A stretch of DNA of 64,000 nt from Chionis minor (taxonomy: Eukaryota; Chordata; Aves; Charadriiformes; Chionididae), in the NCBI GenBank assembly GCA_013398295.1, contig VZSF01010138.1, forward strand, positions 866,572 to 930,571. Reading direction: 5' to 3'. Both the position numbers and the translations under genes were made by a program. The notes beneath the pieces are model-generated. The model searched no databases. It was not told the DNA's origin and worked only from the letters and a program-made list of their open reading frames with translations. Within the stretch, counting starts at the first letter, position 1. Each line of letters begins with the position of its first letter. Shown one piece after another: positions 40,301 to 53,545 of this stretch.

Positions 40301-41062
40301 TTAGTCACTCATCAGGATGGCCAAACCCAGGACCGTTACAGTAGTGAGTTACTGGTTCAAGAGCTGCTGTGAATGTGGTTCCCTAAGAATTTCCTTAGTA
40401 GCAGTCCACATCCCACATCATTCCCACCAGAGCTGGCACAGCTGTTTGGACACCCACACTGGCAACCAGACCGGATAATTGATCTAGATGCAGAAAAAAG
40501 GTATTTTTTGCTGTGCTAGCATCTTGGGAAACTGGCATGAAAGCTGGTTAACATGACTTCAGCAGCATTGCTGTAAAAAGCAAAACCACAGCCAAATGAT
40601 CTGTGTTAGCAAGGAAGTTGTTTGATTTTAGGGTTTTTTTTAAGTTAATTTTCAAGGTAGTTAAAACTGTGATTCAAATTGCATTAGGCAGTATCTTCTC
40701 CCTCACCATCTTTTTTTTTTTTAAACACTCATCTGTCGTACAGATCAAAATGAAAGTGCCACTAATGATCTTGAAATCAGCTTAGGGGAAAAAGAACAAC
40801 CCACCAACGAATCATTTCAGACAGTCTAACTGATTTTACAAGCATTTAGAGAGACTTTTTCACTGCTGAGTCCAGACGTATAAACAACAGCCCACAACAA
40901 GCCGTTGTCCCTAAAGTTACCTCTAAATGTCTAAAACCTAGGGCTGCTCACTCCCCACAACCTGGTCAAGAGCAAGGGGGGATGGAGCCCGTCCAAACAC
41001 CCTCACACATGAGTCTGTTATTCACATTCAGGCTTCAATTTCTATCAAGGTAAAGAAGATAC
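37313..41062. other. Intergenic DNA between two CR1 fragments
   Basis: No gene is recognised. The tract CCCCCCCC followed by T9 lies near 38814-38832. The interval 39320-39680 contains many homeodomain-like words (GATTAA, TAAT) and scattered CpGs in an AT-rich background, which makes it a candidate conserved regulatory segment. Open frames of up to 99 codons lack recognisable features. Confidence 0.55.
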
Positions 41063-41130
41063 GGGGTTGGACTAGGCGACTTTTAAAGGTCCCTTCCGAC
41101 CCAAACTATTCTATGATTCTGTGCTTCTAA
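41063..41130 (+). mobile_element. CR1 3'-terminal fragment
   Basis: The sequence reads GGGGTTGGACTAGGCGACTT, then AAGGTCCCTTCCGACCCAAA, then CTATTCTATGATTCTGTG. This is the last ~70 bases of a CR1 element on the + strand, including the terminal octamer-type repeats. It is heavily 5'-truncated and non-coding. The retained CpGs (GGCGAC, TCCGAC) suggest moderate age. Confidence 0.92.
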
Positions 41131-42045
41131 GAAAAGAGCATCGCAGCGTTTAACACCTAGTTCTTCTAGTCATTTCCCTTAACTCCAATACTTAAATAAA
41201 CAAGAATTGAAACAGGGGAAGGGGGAGGCTTGGATTGCAGGTGCACCAGCTTCAAGAGCTTGACACTGAATTGAACGCGACACTCATAAAATTGTTGTTA
41301 GCTGCCTGGTGCACCGGAAGGATCATTGCTATCTCGAGTGACTTCTGCAGACTTTGTAATTTTGGGACTTACTTTGTTTTTCTATATAGACACAACAACT
41401 AACTTAGAAAATTGTAGATATTGTTTAGCTAACGTGCCAGCTTACCCATGCTTCATTATGGCATGAAGCATCTAATCTCTTCTTCACTTTACATTACAAA
41501 GAATGCATCCATGGGTTTTTTTTACTTTGGCTTTAAAGAGAGCATCATTAAGTGCTGTGCCAAGAAACCTGATTAAGACACTATTTTAACTTGTAAGTTC
41601 TTCAAAAACAAACATTCAATTGACAGCTTTAAGCAGATGACAAATGAACTCCTTTAAAAGAGCATTTTAAAATCAAAGAGGTAAACCAATTCTACCCTAC
41701 AAGAAGAAAAAATTACCAATTCATTAAGACTAGTTTGATATACATTCACTCAACAAAGAAACGCAGATTGTCACAGCTGTCTTAAGCAGTGATTACAAAT
41801 AAGTTATTCAGAAGTACTATCCATTCCTCGATACGAGTTATTCAAGTTATTTTACTACTGCTGAGTACGATGGCAGTGCGCTGACAGTCTCCTAGTGGTT
41901 CCCCAATGCCCCCCAGCAGCTGTGGCAACTTCGCACCTTCTGACAGAAAGCTCCTGAGAACAGGCAGTACTGGGGCACTGTGAACTATGCACAGAGAAAA
42001 ATGACATAATAAAACTTTACTGAACTCTCCAGGAACCTGGGTTTC

Positions 42046-42068
42046 TTTTTTTTTTTTTTTTTTTTTTT
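42046..42068 (+). repeat. T23 homopolymer followed by C-rich run
   Basis: Twenty-three consecutive T bases end in GCCCCCCC. No retroposon body is recognised on either side. Confidence 0.9.
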
Positions 42069-42706
42069 GCCCCCCCTTCTTTCTATTTCCTTATTCTCAG
42101 ATTCCACAAATAATCCATTAACAACTTTTTCAGTGATTTAAGTTCCCTTTCTTGATCACCACTTCTACATTTCATGAAGAGTGCTGCCAGCAGCAGCTGC
42201 TCAGGCAACTTAGATGATCTGGTTTGTGCTCTCCGATGGCATGAGTACCTCAGCACTGCACTTTATGCCAGTCACCACTGAAGAAGCCTCTAAGTCACTG
42301 GTGTGCCGTGGACATCACCTCTTTGTAGGATTTCTCCTTCCCTTCTCTGCCGTGTCCTCAATTACCTTCAGCTTGTAGGCTCGCTCTTCTAGTTTCTAAC
42401 CACTGTCCTCACTATGGCCATAACAGCAAATGGAGGAATTTGGGGGTGGAGCGAACACCTCACTATTCTCTCTGCATGTTGGTGATTCCCTCAAATCACT
42501 ATTTTCTTAACTGCACAGCAGCTAAGCTGATGCCTCAGTATTAGACTCACAGGATATTAGAATTATATAGGGGGAAAAGGATATGAGTAGCAAGAGGAAG
42601 TATTAATACAGCCTGTTTAAAGCAGGTCTTTCTGTCCTTTTGCATCAGGTAGGTTTAAGTAACCCAACAAGATTTCTCATTTAAAAAGAAAAAAACTGTA
42701 AAAAAC

Positions 42707-42738
<32 letters not shown>

Positions 42739-42777
42739 CTTCAGGGGGAAAAAAAATTTTTTTTTTTTTTTTTTTTT
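42707..42777. repeat. Paired T25 and T21 tracts with A-rich spacer
   Basis: A T25 run (42707-42731) is followed by A7, a short CTTCAGGGGG segment, A8 and then T21 (42757-42777). The adjoining A and T runs can pair, so the tract could extrude as hairpins. It may also reflect duplication of an A/T boundary unit. Run lengths in any assembly should be treated as uncertain. Confidence 0.85.
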
Positions 42778-45700
42778 GCAAAAACACTGCAGGGAGCAAA
42801 CAAACAACTTTCTTCACAAGTGTATGTGGCAGCTCTCCCTCTGGGAAAAGTTGTTATTCTTCTTTTCGTGATTTATCCACAACTCAAACCTCCACATCCT
42901 TCTCATCCTTCAGCGGCTGCCAGTTCACATGGAGTTTTGCGATGCAATCATCACGGATACATCTCATGAGGCTTTATAATGCCACCTTCATTTTCCACTC
43001 TGACCAAACTTCTCCCCCTTAAACTTCCCACAGGGCAAGAATTTGAAAGAAACAAAAGAGGAGTCAGTACCTAATTTCGTATTTGCAATGAGAGGCTGCA
43101 GCCTGAGCTGAATCAGAGCCTTTTGAAATTGAGTCATTTTGTCTAGTTGCTCTAATGTGATAAGCTAGATGGGATAGAAATTCTATATATTATTACATAG
43201 AATTATTTCAAAACATGGAGCTAAGATAAAAGCAGAGTCCAGGGAGGGCTAATCTGTGCCTGGCAGCCCACACTTTAATCACATGCCGATTACTTTGTTA
43301 GTCATCTCTTCATCAGTGCTCTCAACCCACTCCTGCTCCTCCTGCAGTAAACTTTAATTAACCAAAGAAACACTGGAGTTACTCACTGAGAACAGAGAAG
43401 CAGAAAAATGGAGGAGCTGAATGCCTCTCATCATAGGTGAGAGTGAATCAGTTTGGAGTTGGAGGAAAGGTCAACTCTTTAAACCAAAGCAGCAGGAATA
43501 CCTGTCTGTGAGCGAACATTTTGAAACAATCCAAAAGAAAGATTTTTGTACTGTGGCACTTTCATGTTTCTTTCCCTGGCATATGTTTTAGGATAGCAGC
43601 TGGTCTTTTACAATAAATTAAACAGAAAAAAGCAAACAGAACAACACATGAGTCACCTGTGTGAAGAGTTCACTAAAATCACTGCTCTTCATCTGCTGTG
43701 CATTATCCTTACTCTGATGGGACAATTGTTAGCTAAAAGCAAAAAACAAGCAAGTCACATAATAGCAATGTTTGTACTTTCAGCTGAGCCTTCAGTTCTT
43801 TCTAATTTTAGTGAGCTAGCACCACCCCTACATGTCATGTCGATTACCACAACAGTAACAGCATCTGTCATGCTACCAGCAAGTAACATCCGAGGTGTTA
43901 TGGTTTTGTTATGCTCTTAGGGATAATAATTAACCATTGATGGAAAGGAAACCACTACAGTAAAGGATGATCCCTCTGCACAACTAGTTGAACAAGTTGC
44001 CATGACTTGCCAAAGAGAATCCATGGCAGACAGAAGGTCTTACCCTCCTGGATTGCCGTCCTTGCACCAGCGCTACCACTCTTCCCTGCCACATCAAGCC
44101 AGGCAGCATGAGATCTGCAATGTGATTAAAGGAAAATAAAGGTCCTGGGTCTCCAGCTGGACACATTTCCATATCAGTTCTGGAGTGCGAAGAACCTAAT
44201 AGATTACTTGAGCTATTAGGTAAGTATTGGAGAAACAAAATAGCCTGGCAGGTCCCAGACTGTACCAGGTTTTACAATAGCAGCCAGTACTCTGAGTCAC
44301 ATGGAGGAGCTGTGCTTCAGATGAAAGCTGCCTATTAGCCTTGCATGCTCATAAGAGATTCTGCATAGCAGCCTGCATCCAGCATGCACCTGGCACATTT
44401 GCATAATTTGAAGTATTAGTGTAGAAAGAGGATTATGAAAACAATGACTGAGGCAATATTCAGCTCCAAATGGATGTGCTGCTGTTAACCGGCCACAACA
44501 GGCTGCTGACAGGACTAGCTTTAGATAGATTTGTCACTTCCTTGGCCTCATTGTCCCTTCATTCTTCTCATAACCTCTGTATTACACTATTAATGCCTCT
44601 CCCAGCTTCTCTTTCTTCCCACTTCTGACCACGATCTCCATTTTGCCCATCCTTTGCACTTGGCTACCTCACTGTCCTCTCCCTTTCATGCCGCTCATGA
44701 TGTGATGCCTCTCTTCAAGCCAAAATCTCTGCTTCAGCCATGACCCACCAAGATCACCTACATCAGGATCCTGCTTTTGACGGTGACTACGGGCAGATAC
44801 CCAAGAAAGAACAGTAAGAATCAGCCTCTTTTTCCTCCACTTGTGGAGCCTCCCCCTTCTTCTGCCCCTCACCTTGCTGTCATTCAGCACTTGCTCTCAT
44901 GCCTGATCACGTGAGGATATAAAAGATCCTAATAACTAGGTTTGAGAGGAACAAGAGCAAAGCTTTACAAGAGCTCACCATCTGGACAGTGTTCAGTATT
45001 GAGCCGTCACTCAGTGCCACATTGACATGCCAAGTCGGATCTATCATTAGAGATGCCAGTATGCATGAGCTATATTCACAGCTGAAGCAGGGCAAATCTC
45101 AAAGAATCAAATCTCCATTTTTACACGCTCTCTTTCATCTCAGGCAACGCTGTAGAAGCAGTGTCCCTGATCTGGCACTTCAAGATGCTATTGCTGCATC
45201 CCAAACAGCAAAACAAGCACCAAAGAAAACGAGGTCTTGCTCCTTCCAAGTACAATGCGAGGGGCAGGAGATTCTTTCTTACCATTAAGGCTCCTGTTCC
45301 CCTTAAACAATTTCAATTTTGCGGCAGCAAACTGCTATCTCCCTCCCCTAATCAAAACCCCACAGTGGTAAGCGCACTTAGCCACCTCTGTATTTCATGG
45401 TCTAGAAAGGAGAGAATGACTGCTGTGTTGGCACAGGAAGGATACGCAGGCAGCCACGCACAAACTTGCTGACCTGGCACAACATTCAGCTGTAATGCAG
45501 AACTATTTTCCCATGCAACTCATTGTTAGCGTTTAATTGCGAACACTGTAGAAAAGGCTAAGGGATTTGGAGGGAGGTTACAGAAAGGAGAGCGTGATGC
45601 GGAATGCTGTTCTGCAGTCCAGAGAGCAGCCGGGGAAAGACAGCAGAGGCTGCCTGGGTAAATGGGGAAGGGAAGGCTGAGATAAACGAGCACTGTGCAA

Positions 45701-48700
45701 CAGCCTGTCTCGAAGCATAAATAAGACTGGATTGCCACAGAAATCAAGTTTTCTTGATTTTCTCACGCCTGTTATAAAAGGGGTGGCTTTCGAGCTGAAG
45801 GAGCCCACTTTGATTACTAACACTAGCACTCTTCTGTTTAGCTAGCAGTAGACTTCTCAATAAGGACTGAGGTTTTTTTCCTAAATGTAAGATAGCATAA
45901 ATCACTGTATGAGCCATAGATGGCAGAAAACTGCATCTAGACATTTGTACCTGCCACCTGGTAAAGAAGCTCCTCTAATACTATGTACAGTTAAAAAAAA
46001 AAAAAAAAGACGTCTCAATTAAGCTTTACAGTCCTTTTATTATAAAAAACCATCATGCTTCATGCTATGCCATCTTGGCCATCACAGTCTCCTTCCTTTC
46101 AGGCCAGTGGGACCCTTGAGTCCCTTCTGAGATCAAATTCCTACCATGGGAATGTTAGTAAGTTATCATGTCACCCAGCTGGAACCCTGTTGAGGATATT
46201 AAAAAACAAAAATATATGCTTCTCAATAGCACTCGCTTGATTACCTAATTGATTTTTAGAAATTAACGATAATAATGCTAAAACACCCAGCAGCCTAATT
46301 ATCAGTCGCTTTTCATTTATACTCCCATTAAATTCACAGCTGCTTTGCAAAGTGACAGGTTGCTGTATGAAGACTGCCATGTACGCTCTCACTCAAGCCC
46401 CTTCCATTTATTCCACAGAGAATGACGACACAAATAACTCAGATGCCTGCTTGGTATCCGGCAGATGCCATTCGCATATGACACACTGCTCAAAAAGCAA
46501 ATAGCAAGAAAGACATGACGTTCCAAAGGAAAAAACAGGCCATTTTCTTCCTCTCATAATAAATGAGAGGAATAATAAATAATAAATCATAAAAACCCCT
46601 AATAAAACAGTTCATTTTCAAGTATCCGCTACTCTTTTCACTATCCAAAGGAATTTTACTTTGAGACAGATCTGCCAGCTTACCTGTCTTGCAACAAACC
46701 ATGGCTGAAAAGTGGGTAGCTGTGAACACAGCAACTGCTGTTGAGGGGTGGGGAGAGAAGAACCAACAAGCAAGGTGTCTGCGTGCCTGGCAGACTCTGA
46801 ATAGGTGTCCCTGAGGTGTTGAAGTACTGTCTTTCAAAACCCACCCAGCTGGATTTCTTGGCAGGAATACCTCAAAAGGAAGAAAGAACCTGCAATTACA
46901 TTTTGTTGGCTTTGAAACACGCTAAATTGACGGCATATGTGTCAACTTTAAGCAGTGAGATGTTTCAGTGTCTTTAAGATGCATTTGCAGGTGCGTTTCT
47001 AATTTGCCAGTGCATTCTCACACCAAGCATGCAGGCACTTAATTGACAACACAAATCTACACCAAGAACAAGTCTGCACTATCTAAGAACTTGAGTAATT
47101 TTGCTAGACAGAGCTAGGTTGATTTCAGGCTGCACAGTATAAGGAAGCATAGAGCATTACATAGCAGCAGACTTGGTGTAATGCAGTCCGCCAATGCTTT
47201 GGTCCCTGAACTGTTGTTGCCCATAAGCTGGTCCGTCAAAACTGATGCAGGTTTTACACACACTTTCCTGTCCCCTAAGACGCCGGCTGGGATTCGCCTG
47301 CCTGTTTCAGGTTTAGCAAAAGGCTCCCACTGTAACATTTTACCTACATATTCCAGGTGCAATGATCCAGATGACCTAAGGATAAATATTCTAAATAATG
47401 AACAGACACCCTGAGGCATTACGTTTTCCAGAATCAACTAATCACAGTCTATCCGATAGCTTAATTCAGTGTCTCCAATGAAAGTGAGAAGCACAACTGA
47501 GACATCTTCAAGTAATTACATTTTCACAGCAACCAATTTTATCACCGTATAAAATGAAGTTATTTCTGTCCATTCACACTACCCATAACTAAAGAACCAG
47601 GAAAAATACAGAAATGTGAAATACTGTTTATAAGGCAGCCATCAAAGGCCAAAAACAACCTTCGGACTCAGCTGATGTTTGTCTATTCCTGATTTAAAAC
47701 AGCGAGAAAATGGGACGTTGCGGCCATATTTCGTTTAAAAGTTCTCTTAAACAGACTCCTCAAAGCCAGTCAGAGGATATAAAACAAAACATACAGGCTA
47801 AAATGTTGGACATGCTCAATTTCTAAAGATATTGATTTGATTTAAAGAAGAAAAGTATGTCATGAAAGAATGAATACGAAGAAAATGCGCTGGAGCAGGA
47901 CACAAAGTAATATATAAAAAGAGTTTGGCAGTATCAGTTGACATGTGAGGTGACAATCCCACATTTTAGTGGTTTAGGAGTTGTAAAAATGCATCCTCAT
48001 TTAGATCAGAGCTCCTGCACCGACAGCAATACTCCCTGTAAGGTCATCTGGAGCAGAGGTTACTACATTTTGTGCACAAAGATCTTGGGATAGGTGCAGT
48101 TCATAAACCACAAAACAACCCCAAAGTACAAGATGCAGCCTTAAATACTACTTTGTACCAAATGCCACAACCTAAGCTGAAAGGAGGGAGAAAGAATATT
48201 TGCACTTGTTATTTTAGGGGCTGACTCTGCCAAAAAGTCAACAAAAACACCTCGAAATCGTGATTTTTGTTAAAATATTTTTACTAACTTGTTTTTGTCT
48301 TGTAAATGTTATTTTCAAAGACAAATTAAAAACCTGAAATAATAAAATATGGAAAGGCATAATACACCTAACAGCCTTGCAGAAATGCAATTGGATCTGC
48401 ATGCTTTGTTTCATGTTTTAGAATAATTCAGGTGTCAAGTTTGGATTCAGCCTAGAATTTTGAGGGGTTTTTTTATTATGGGGTAACCAAACTATGAATA
48501 ATGTACTTATTTTAAGTTCTGTTACCAAGTCCATCAAAAAAATTTACGTGTCTTACAGCCTCTTCTAACTACCCTCAGCCAACATACACAACTTACCGAT
48601 GATATAAACCTGATGAATTACATCTGGTTTCATATCATCATGCAGCTCATAAACCACAAAGCAGACCAAAAGCACGTTTTTACAAAGTAACTGGGAGTTG

Positions 48701-49457
48701 ATCAGGTTTCAGAGTTTTAAGATTCTGAACTTGGAAACAGAGCGAGAAGCAGGAGGCAAACACATGTGAATTTAAAGCAAAGGGCATGTTTACTATAAAT
48801 AATGTTCCCTCTCTTGCATGACTATAAACATTTGAGTGGCTTATTTTTGAAGGGGTGAGGAACAGACAACAAAATTAGATTCAATGATTCTGTTTGCTAT
48901 AGAAAACAAGATGTTTTTATTTATTGGTTTATAACTCAGTGCTCTGGGACCTTTCCTGATAAATGCTTCACTGGCTGAGTCACAGCGTGCGCAGGATTAG
49001 TCACGGCTGTAGAAGTGTCCCAAAGTTTCATTTACAGCCACAGATTTACCTGATGTATATCCATTTCTTCTGGAAGCTGAAACTCTCTGAAGTTGTGTGC
49101 TTCAGAAGCTCCTGGTCCGTCATCTCCTCCACGTCACCACACGCTCCACCTGCACTGTTCAAACACGAGGGTCAGGCTGCGATAGCACGCAAGAAGGAAG
49201 GCGATGTCTGCCGGCGGTGTCGGGGAAGAGGAACGGAGGGCTCCCAGCTTGTACATCAACATATGTTATGTGGGCCACAACAGAGCAGAGCATGCGTCAT
49301 GATGACTTGCTGCTATTTTAAGTGGCAACGGGTAAACTAAATGACTTAGAAGATGAGCGACCAAGCACCCTCCTTTCATTATATGCTCCAGTAGAGAAGC
49401 CTGAGCATCCAGCAGAACTTCGGTGCATGTTAGCTTCTACCCTGTGGTACTCCCACT

Positions 49458-49526
49458 CTACAGATGCGAGCAAGGACAAGAGCCAAGTTAACTGCCCAGG
49501 GTTAAACTGCAAATCCCTGGCAGAAT
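49458..49526 (-). mobile_element. Possible MIR-type SINE relic
   Basis: The order CTACAGATGCGAG, then AGCCAAGTTAACTGCCCAGG, then GCAAATCCCTGGCAGA follows the antisense MIR layout ('acagatgagg..aagttaactTGCCCAaGG..ggcaga'). The agreement in order and spacing is better than in the other MIR-like segments here. It is still degenerate and recognised only by eye. Confidence 0.42.
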
Positions 49527-51711
49527 AAAACCTCTATCAATACCTTAGACCTCCAGGTTTTAAGTCACCCTCTCCATGTAATCCCTAAAAATCCTCTGCC
49601 TGGAAGACCTGATCTAGCGAAGCCTGGTTCTTCCATGAGAGGTGCCAATAATTGCCTACATCGGATCACCAAACGAACACCAGGCGCCTTATCTCAGTTA
49701 CCTTTCCTCACAAGCTTGAGCAAAGCCTGCACAGGGGCACGTGTCCGAGTTAGCTGCATGTCATCGTCCACGTTTGGAGAGGCTGGCACAAAGCAAAAGG
49801 AAGATCAAACCTGACCACACAAGCAACAGTACGAATCCAGAAATGTAGGATTCTTAAATGGCTTAAATGTGTAGCCAGCCTTTGAAAACTTAAGACACCC
49901 AGCTTTTCTGCACCTTACATCCAACTTGTACACATACCTTAAACACAGCACTATTTAGACATGGAAAGCCCTTCCACTGGTGCCCACATCCTTGCACTAC
50001 CTGTGTGAACGATCTGCTTCCTCAACGGGCCCTTCACTTTCTGCCCAAGGGACATCTCTGAGACTTGTCCCTAACCAAGTGAACTATAGACACACTTGAA
50101 GTTACCTCAAATGGAAGCCTATCTTAATGGAAAAACATTCAACAAAGAGAGAATTGTAAAGCAAAAACTATTTAAACTGTACTTAAAGAGCATTTTATTA
50201 CAGGAACAGCTCCTAAATAAACCTACAATCTCTGTTAAATAAATTTTTACACAAAAACAAATCACGGTGAAGCAGACAGTGAAATCTAAATAATGGCACT
50301 TAGCTGCTCTATGCTGATGTACATTGTTTACAACTTCGAAGAAAAATACAGAGGCAAATTTGCCTAATGAAAACAAACAGCTCCACGAGACTATTCTGTC
50401 TCTTGTGAGGTGAATATTCATTTAATCAGTTCAGTATCTCCACGTGCTATGCACTACACATTGACTCGACTCAATTTTGCATTTCTTCCTGCAGCAGAAC
50501 CCAAATTGTTAACTCTCATATGTAGGTTAAACCACGCCTAATTTCCTTCCTTCTATTATTCTATATTCTCCTGCCTCTCTTCCTGTTGCTGTGCTAAGGA
50601 TACTGACATCTGCTTATGACAACATTTTCCTCCTCACTTTCAACAATTTCTCCAATCATCCAATTGCTGTAGAAGGTTCTTAACTGGTCTTATTAGACAT
50701 ATGGAGTCCTTCAATACCATATAAATACAAATATAGTACCTGAAAGTTTGACTAGCTCCGAAAGAAAAGTGAATCAATATCAACTGAACCCTCTGTACTA
50801 AAATCACTCATATTATTAATACAACTGATGATAGAACTAGTCCACAGAGACTTATCCAGTGATTTAGAGTTTCAAAAACAATAGTACTTCCCTGCTCAGA
50901 TCTATACAGATGCTCCAAAGAAATCTAGAAATATTATTTCCCAAGAGGTTACACTAAAAAAAAAAAAGATTAACATAGCTGATCTAATATTTCAACCACT
51001 CTGCACCACAGTTCCTGACAACAGCTCCCTCAAGATTAGCTTTAAAATTGTATCACAGCCTAATTTGGCCTTGTTTTACATTCGTCTGAAACCATGTCTA
51101 TATTTTATTGAACTCTGATTCTGTTACTGGTTTCACATATTACCTAGATTAAATTTTTAAGATGGTTTCATAGATTGAAAAGCATCATCATCTACTGATG
51201 GGGAGTTTTTAGTGCAGTGGGAAATGGAATTAGGAAAGACCTACTGACTTAATTGAAGATGCCACTAAAAGCATTTGTGAACTGCAAATATCTTGCCCTT
51301 CTCATTTCAGCAGTCATCCTGGGAGGAGACTGTGGAGCAAATGGCTCTCCATGCACACAAGCAACTCTACTTGGTAGATACAGGGGGCCTGCCTATGTAC
51401 ATCAGAGCCAGGAGTGCATTTCCTGCCTTTAGACCTGCTAACGTTATCAGTATGATTTTCAGCTGTGTAGTAATTTGATAATTGTGCTATGTTGTACCTC
51501 CTCTCCAGCTCCAAAGGAAACACCATCTCTGCAAGAAAAAACATAATTCAGCACCACAAAACTCACTGCCTTCTCCACTGCTGCAATGTATATTTGAATC
51601 CCCAAAGTGACTCCCAAAGGAGGAATGTATTGTGAAATGTATCATGAATGTGAATTGTGAATGTACTGTGAAAACTCACCTAGATATATTGGCGTATCTT
51701 GGCTTGACTCT

Positions 51712-53545
51712 TACTATCTTGGCAAGGGACACAAAGAATAATAAGGGCTTCTACAGGTATGTCAGTCAGAAAAGGAAGGTCAAACAAAGCGTACCCCGCC
51801 TGATGAGCAAGACTGGCAACTGGTAACTACAGCCAAGGAGAAGGCTGAGGTACTCAGCAAATTTTTTTGCCTCTGTCTTCACTGGAAACCTCTCTCCCCA
51901 CATCTCTTGAGTGGATGAACTGCAAAACAAGGACTAGGGGAGCAAAGTCCTTCCCAGTGTAAGAGAAGATCAGGTTCGTGACCACCTGAGGAACTTGAAT
52001 ATACAGAAGTCTGTGGGATCTGACAAAATGCATCCCAGAGTCCCGAGGGAATTGGCTGATGTAGTTGCCAAGCCACTCTCCATGATATTTGAAAAGTCAT
52101 GGCGGTCAGGTGAAGTCCCTAGGGAATGGAAAAAGGGAAATACTGCTCCCATTTTTAAAAAGGGTAGAAAGGAGGACCCTGGGAACTACCAGCCTCTCAG
52201 CCTCACTTCTGTGCCTGGGAAGATCATGGAACGGATCCTCCTAGAAGCTATGCTAAGACATGTGGAGGACAGGGAGGCGATTTGAGACAGCCAGCATGGC
52301 TTCACCAAGGGTAAGGTAAGGCCTGACCAACCTCGTGGCCTTCTGTGAGGGAGTGACTACATCAGTGGACAAGGGAAGAACTACGGATGTCATCTATCTG
52401 GACTTCTGTAAGGCCTTTGACGTGGTCCCCCACAACATCCTTCTCTCTAAATTGAAGAGATATGGTTTAGATGGGTGGACTGTTCAGTCAATGAGGAATT
52501 GGTTGGATGGTCGCATCCAGAGGCTCAGTGTCAAGATGGAGATTGCTGACAAGTGGTGTCCCTCAGGGTTCCATATTGGGACATGTACTGTTCAATATCT
52601 TCATCAATGACATAGAGAGTGGGATTGAGTGCACCCTAAGGAGGTTTGCAGACAACACCAAGCTGTGTGGTGTGGTTGACATGCCTGAGGGACAGGATGC
52701 CAACCAGAGGGACCTGGACAAGATCGAGAAGTGGGCCTGTGTGAACCTCATGAGGTTCAACAAGGCCAAGTGCAAGGTCCTGCACCTGGGTTGGGGCAAC
52801 CCCTGGTATCAATACAAACTGGGGGATGAAGGAATTGAGAGCAGCCCTGAGGAGAAGGACTTAGGGGTATTGGTGAGTGAAAAGCTGGACATGAGCCGAC
52901 AATGTGTGCTCGCAGCCCAGAAAGCCAACTGTATCCTCGGCTTCATCAAAAGAAGCGTGGCCAGCAGGTCACAGGAGGTGATTCTGCCCCTCCACTCCAC
53001 TCTCGTGAGACCCCACCCGGAGTGCTGTGTCCAGCTCTGGAGCACTCAGCACAAGAAAGACATGGACCTGTTGGAGTGAGTCCAGAGGAGGGCCACAAAG
53101 AGGATCAGAGGGATGGAGCACCTCTGCTATGAAGAGACGCTGAAAGATTTGGAGTTGTTCAGCCTGGAGAAGAGAAGGCTCTGAGGAGACCTTACTGCAG
53201 CCTTTCAATACTTAAAGGGGGCTTATAAGAAAGATAGGGAAAAATTTTTTAGCAGAGCCTGTTGTGATAGGACAAGGGGTAATGGTTTTAAGCTAAAAGA
53301 GGGAAGATTTAGGCTAGATAGAAGGAAGAAATTTTTTACAGTAAGGGTGGTGAAACACTGGCCCAGGTTGCCCAGAGAGGTGGTAGGTGTGCCTTCCCTG
53401 GAAACGTTCAAGGTCACATTCGACGAGGCTCTGAGCAACCTGATCTGGTTGAAGATGTCCCTGCTCACCACAGGGGGGTTGGACTAGATGACCTTTAGAA
53501 GTCCCTTCCAGCCCAAACTATTCTATGATTCTCTGATTCTGTATG
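51712..53545 (+). mobile_element. CR1 non-LTR retrotransposon, 1.8-kb 5'-truncated copy
   Basis: This is the longest mobile element in the window. It starts inside ORF2 near the sequence encoding LARDTKNNKGFYRYVSQ and continues through the reverse-transcriptase domain. It then enters the CR1 3' region (53281-53420, translating to GRFRLDRRKKFFTVRVVKHW) and ends at the tail GGTTGGACTAGATGACCTTT ... CTATTCTATGATTCTCTGAT near 53545. The 5' truncation and the 3' repeats rather than a poly(A) tail are typical of CR1. The reading frame is broken several times (separate entry). No flanking target-site duplication is obvious. The element is oriented like SMNDC1 and lies about 9 kb upstream of it. Confidence 0.95.
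51719..53079 (+). pseudogene. CR1 ORF2 reverse transcriptase, inactivated remnant
   Basis: ORF2 of CR1 encodes an endonuclease and a reverse transcriptase. Only part of the RT-side sequence is left. Recognisable blocks in order are a [20 protein letters not shown] block (52180-52240), [20 protein letters not shown] (52387-52446), [20 protein letters not shown] (about 52553-52612) and the catalytic box at 52645-52656. That box reads FADN instead of the usual FADD, so one metal-binding aspartate is lost. The frame is broken by TAA at 51824, by TGA at 52283 and 53077 (both consistent with CGA to TGA decay at CpG), by a frame change near 52310-52335 (a GGTAAGGTAAGG duplication) and by another near 52550. 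It cannot make a functional enzyme. Confidence 0.93.

Larger units (their letters stand above)
41131..51711. other. Intergenic DNA, no gene recognised
   Basis: This holds long T tracts (42046-42068 and 42707-42777), an A16 tract at 45993-46008 and a possible MIR-like relic (49458-49526). Segments near 43230-43370 and 46230-46350 carry clustered TAAT, GATTA and AATTA words resembling developmental enhancer sequence. No exon is recognisable; the longest frame (48963-49340, 125 codons) has no family signature. Just before the CR1 at 51712 there is a stretch (51628-51680) built from loosely repeated GTGAATGTA-like words. Confidence 0.55.

Noticed and set aside
52507..53079. 190-codon + strand frame with RT motifs as a possible gene
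   Set aside because: It is a fragment of the CR1 ORF2 pseudogene with FADN in place of FADD and frame breaks on both sides.
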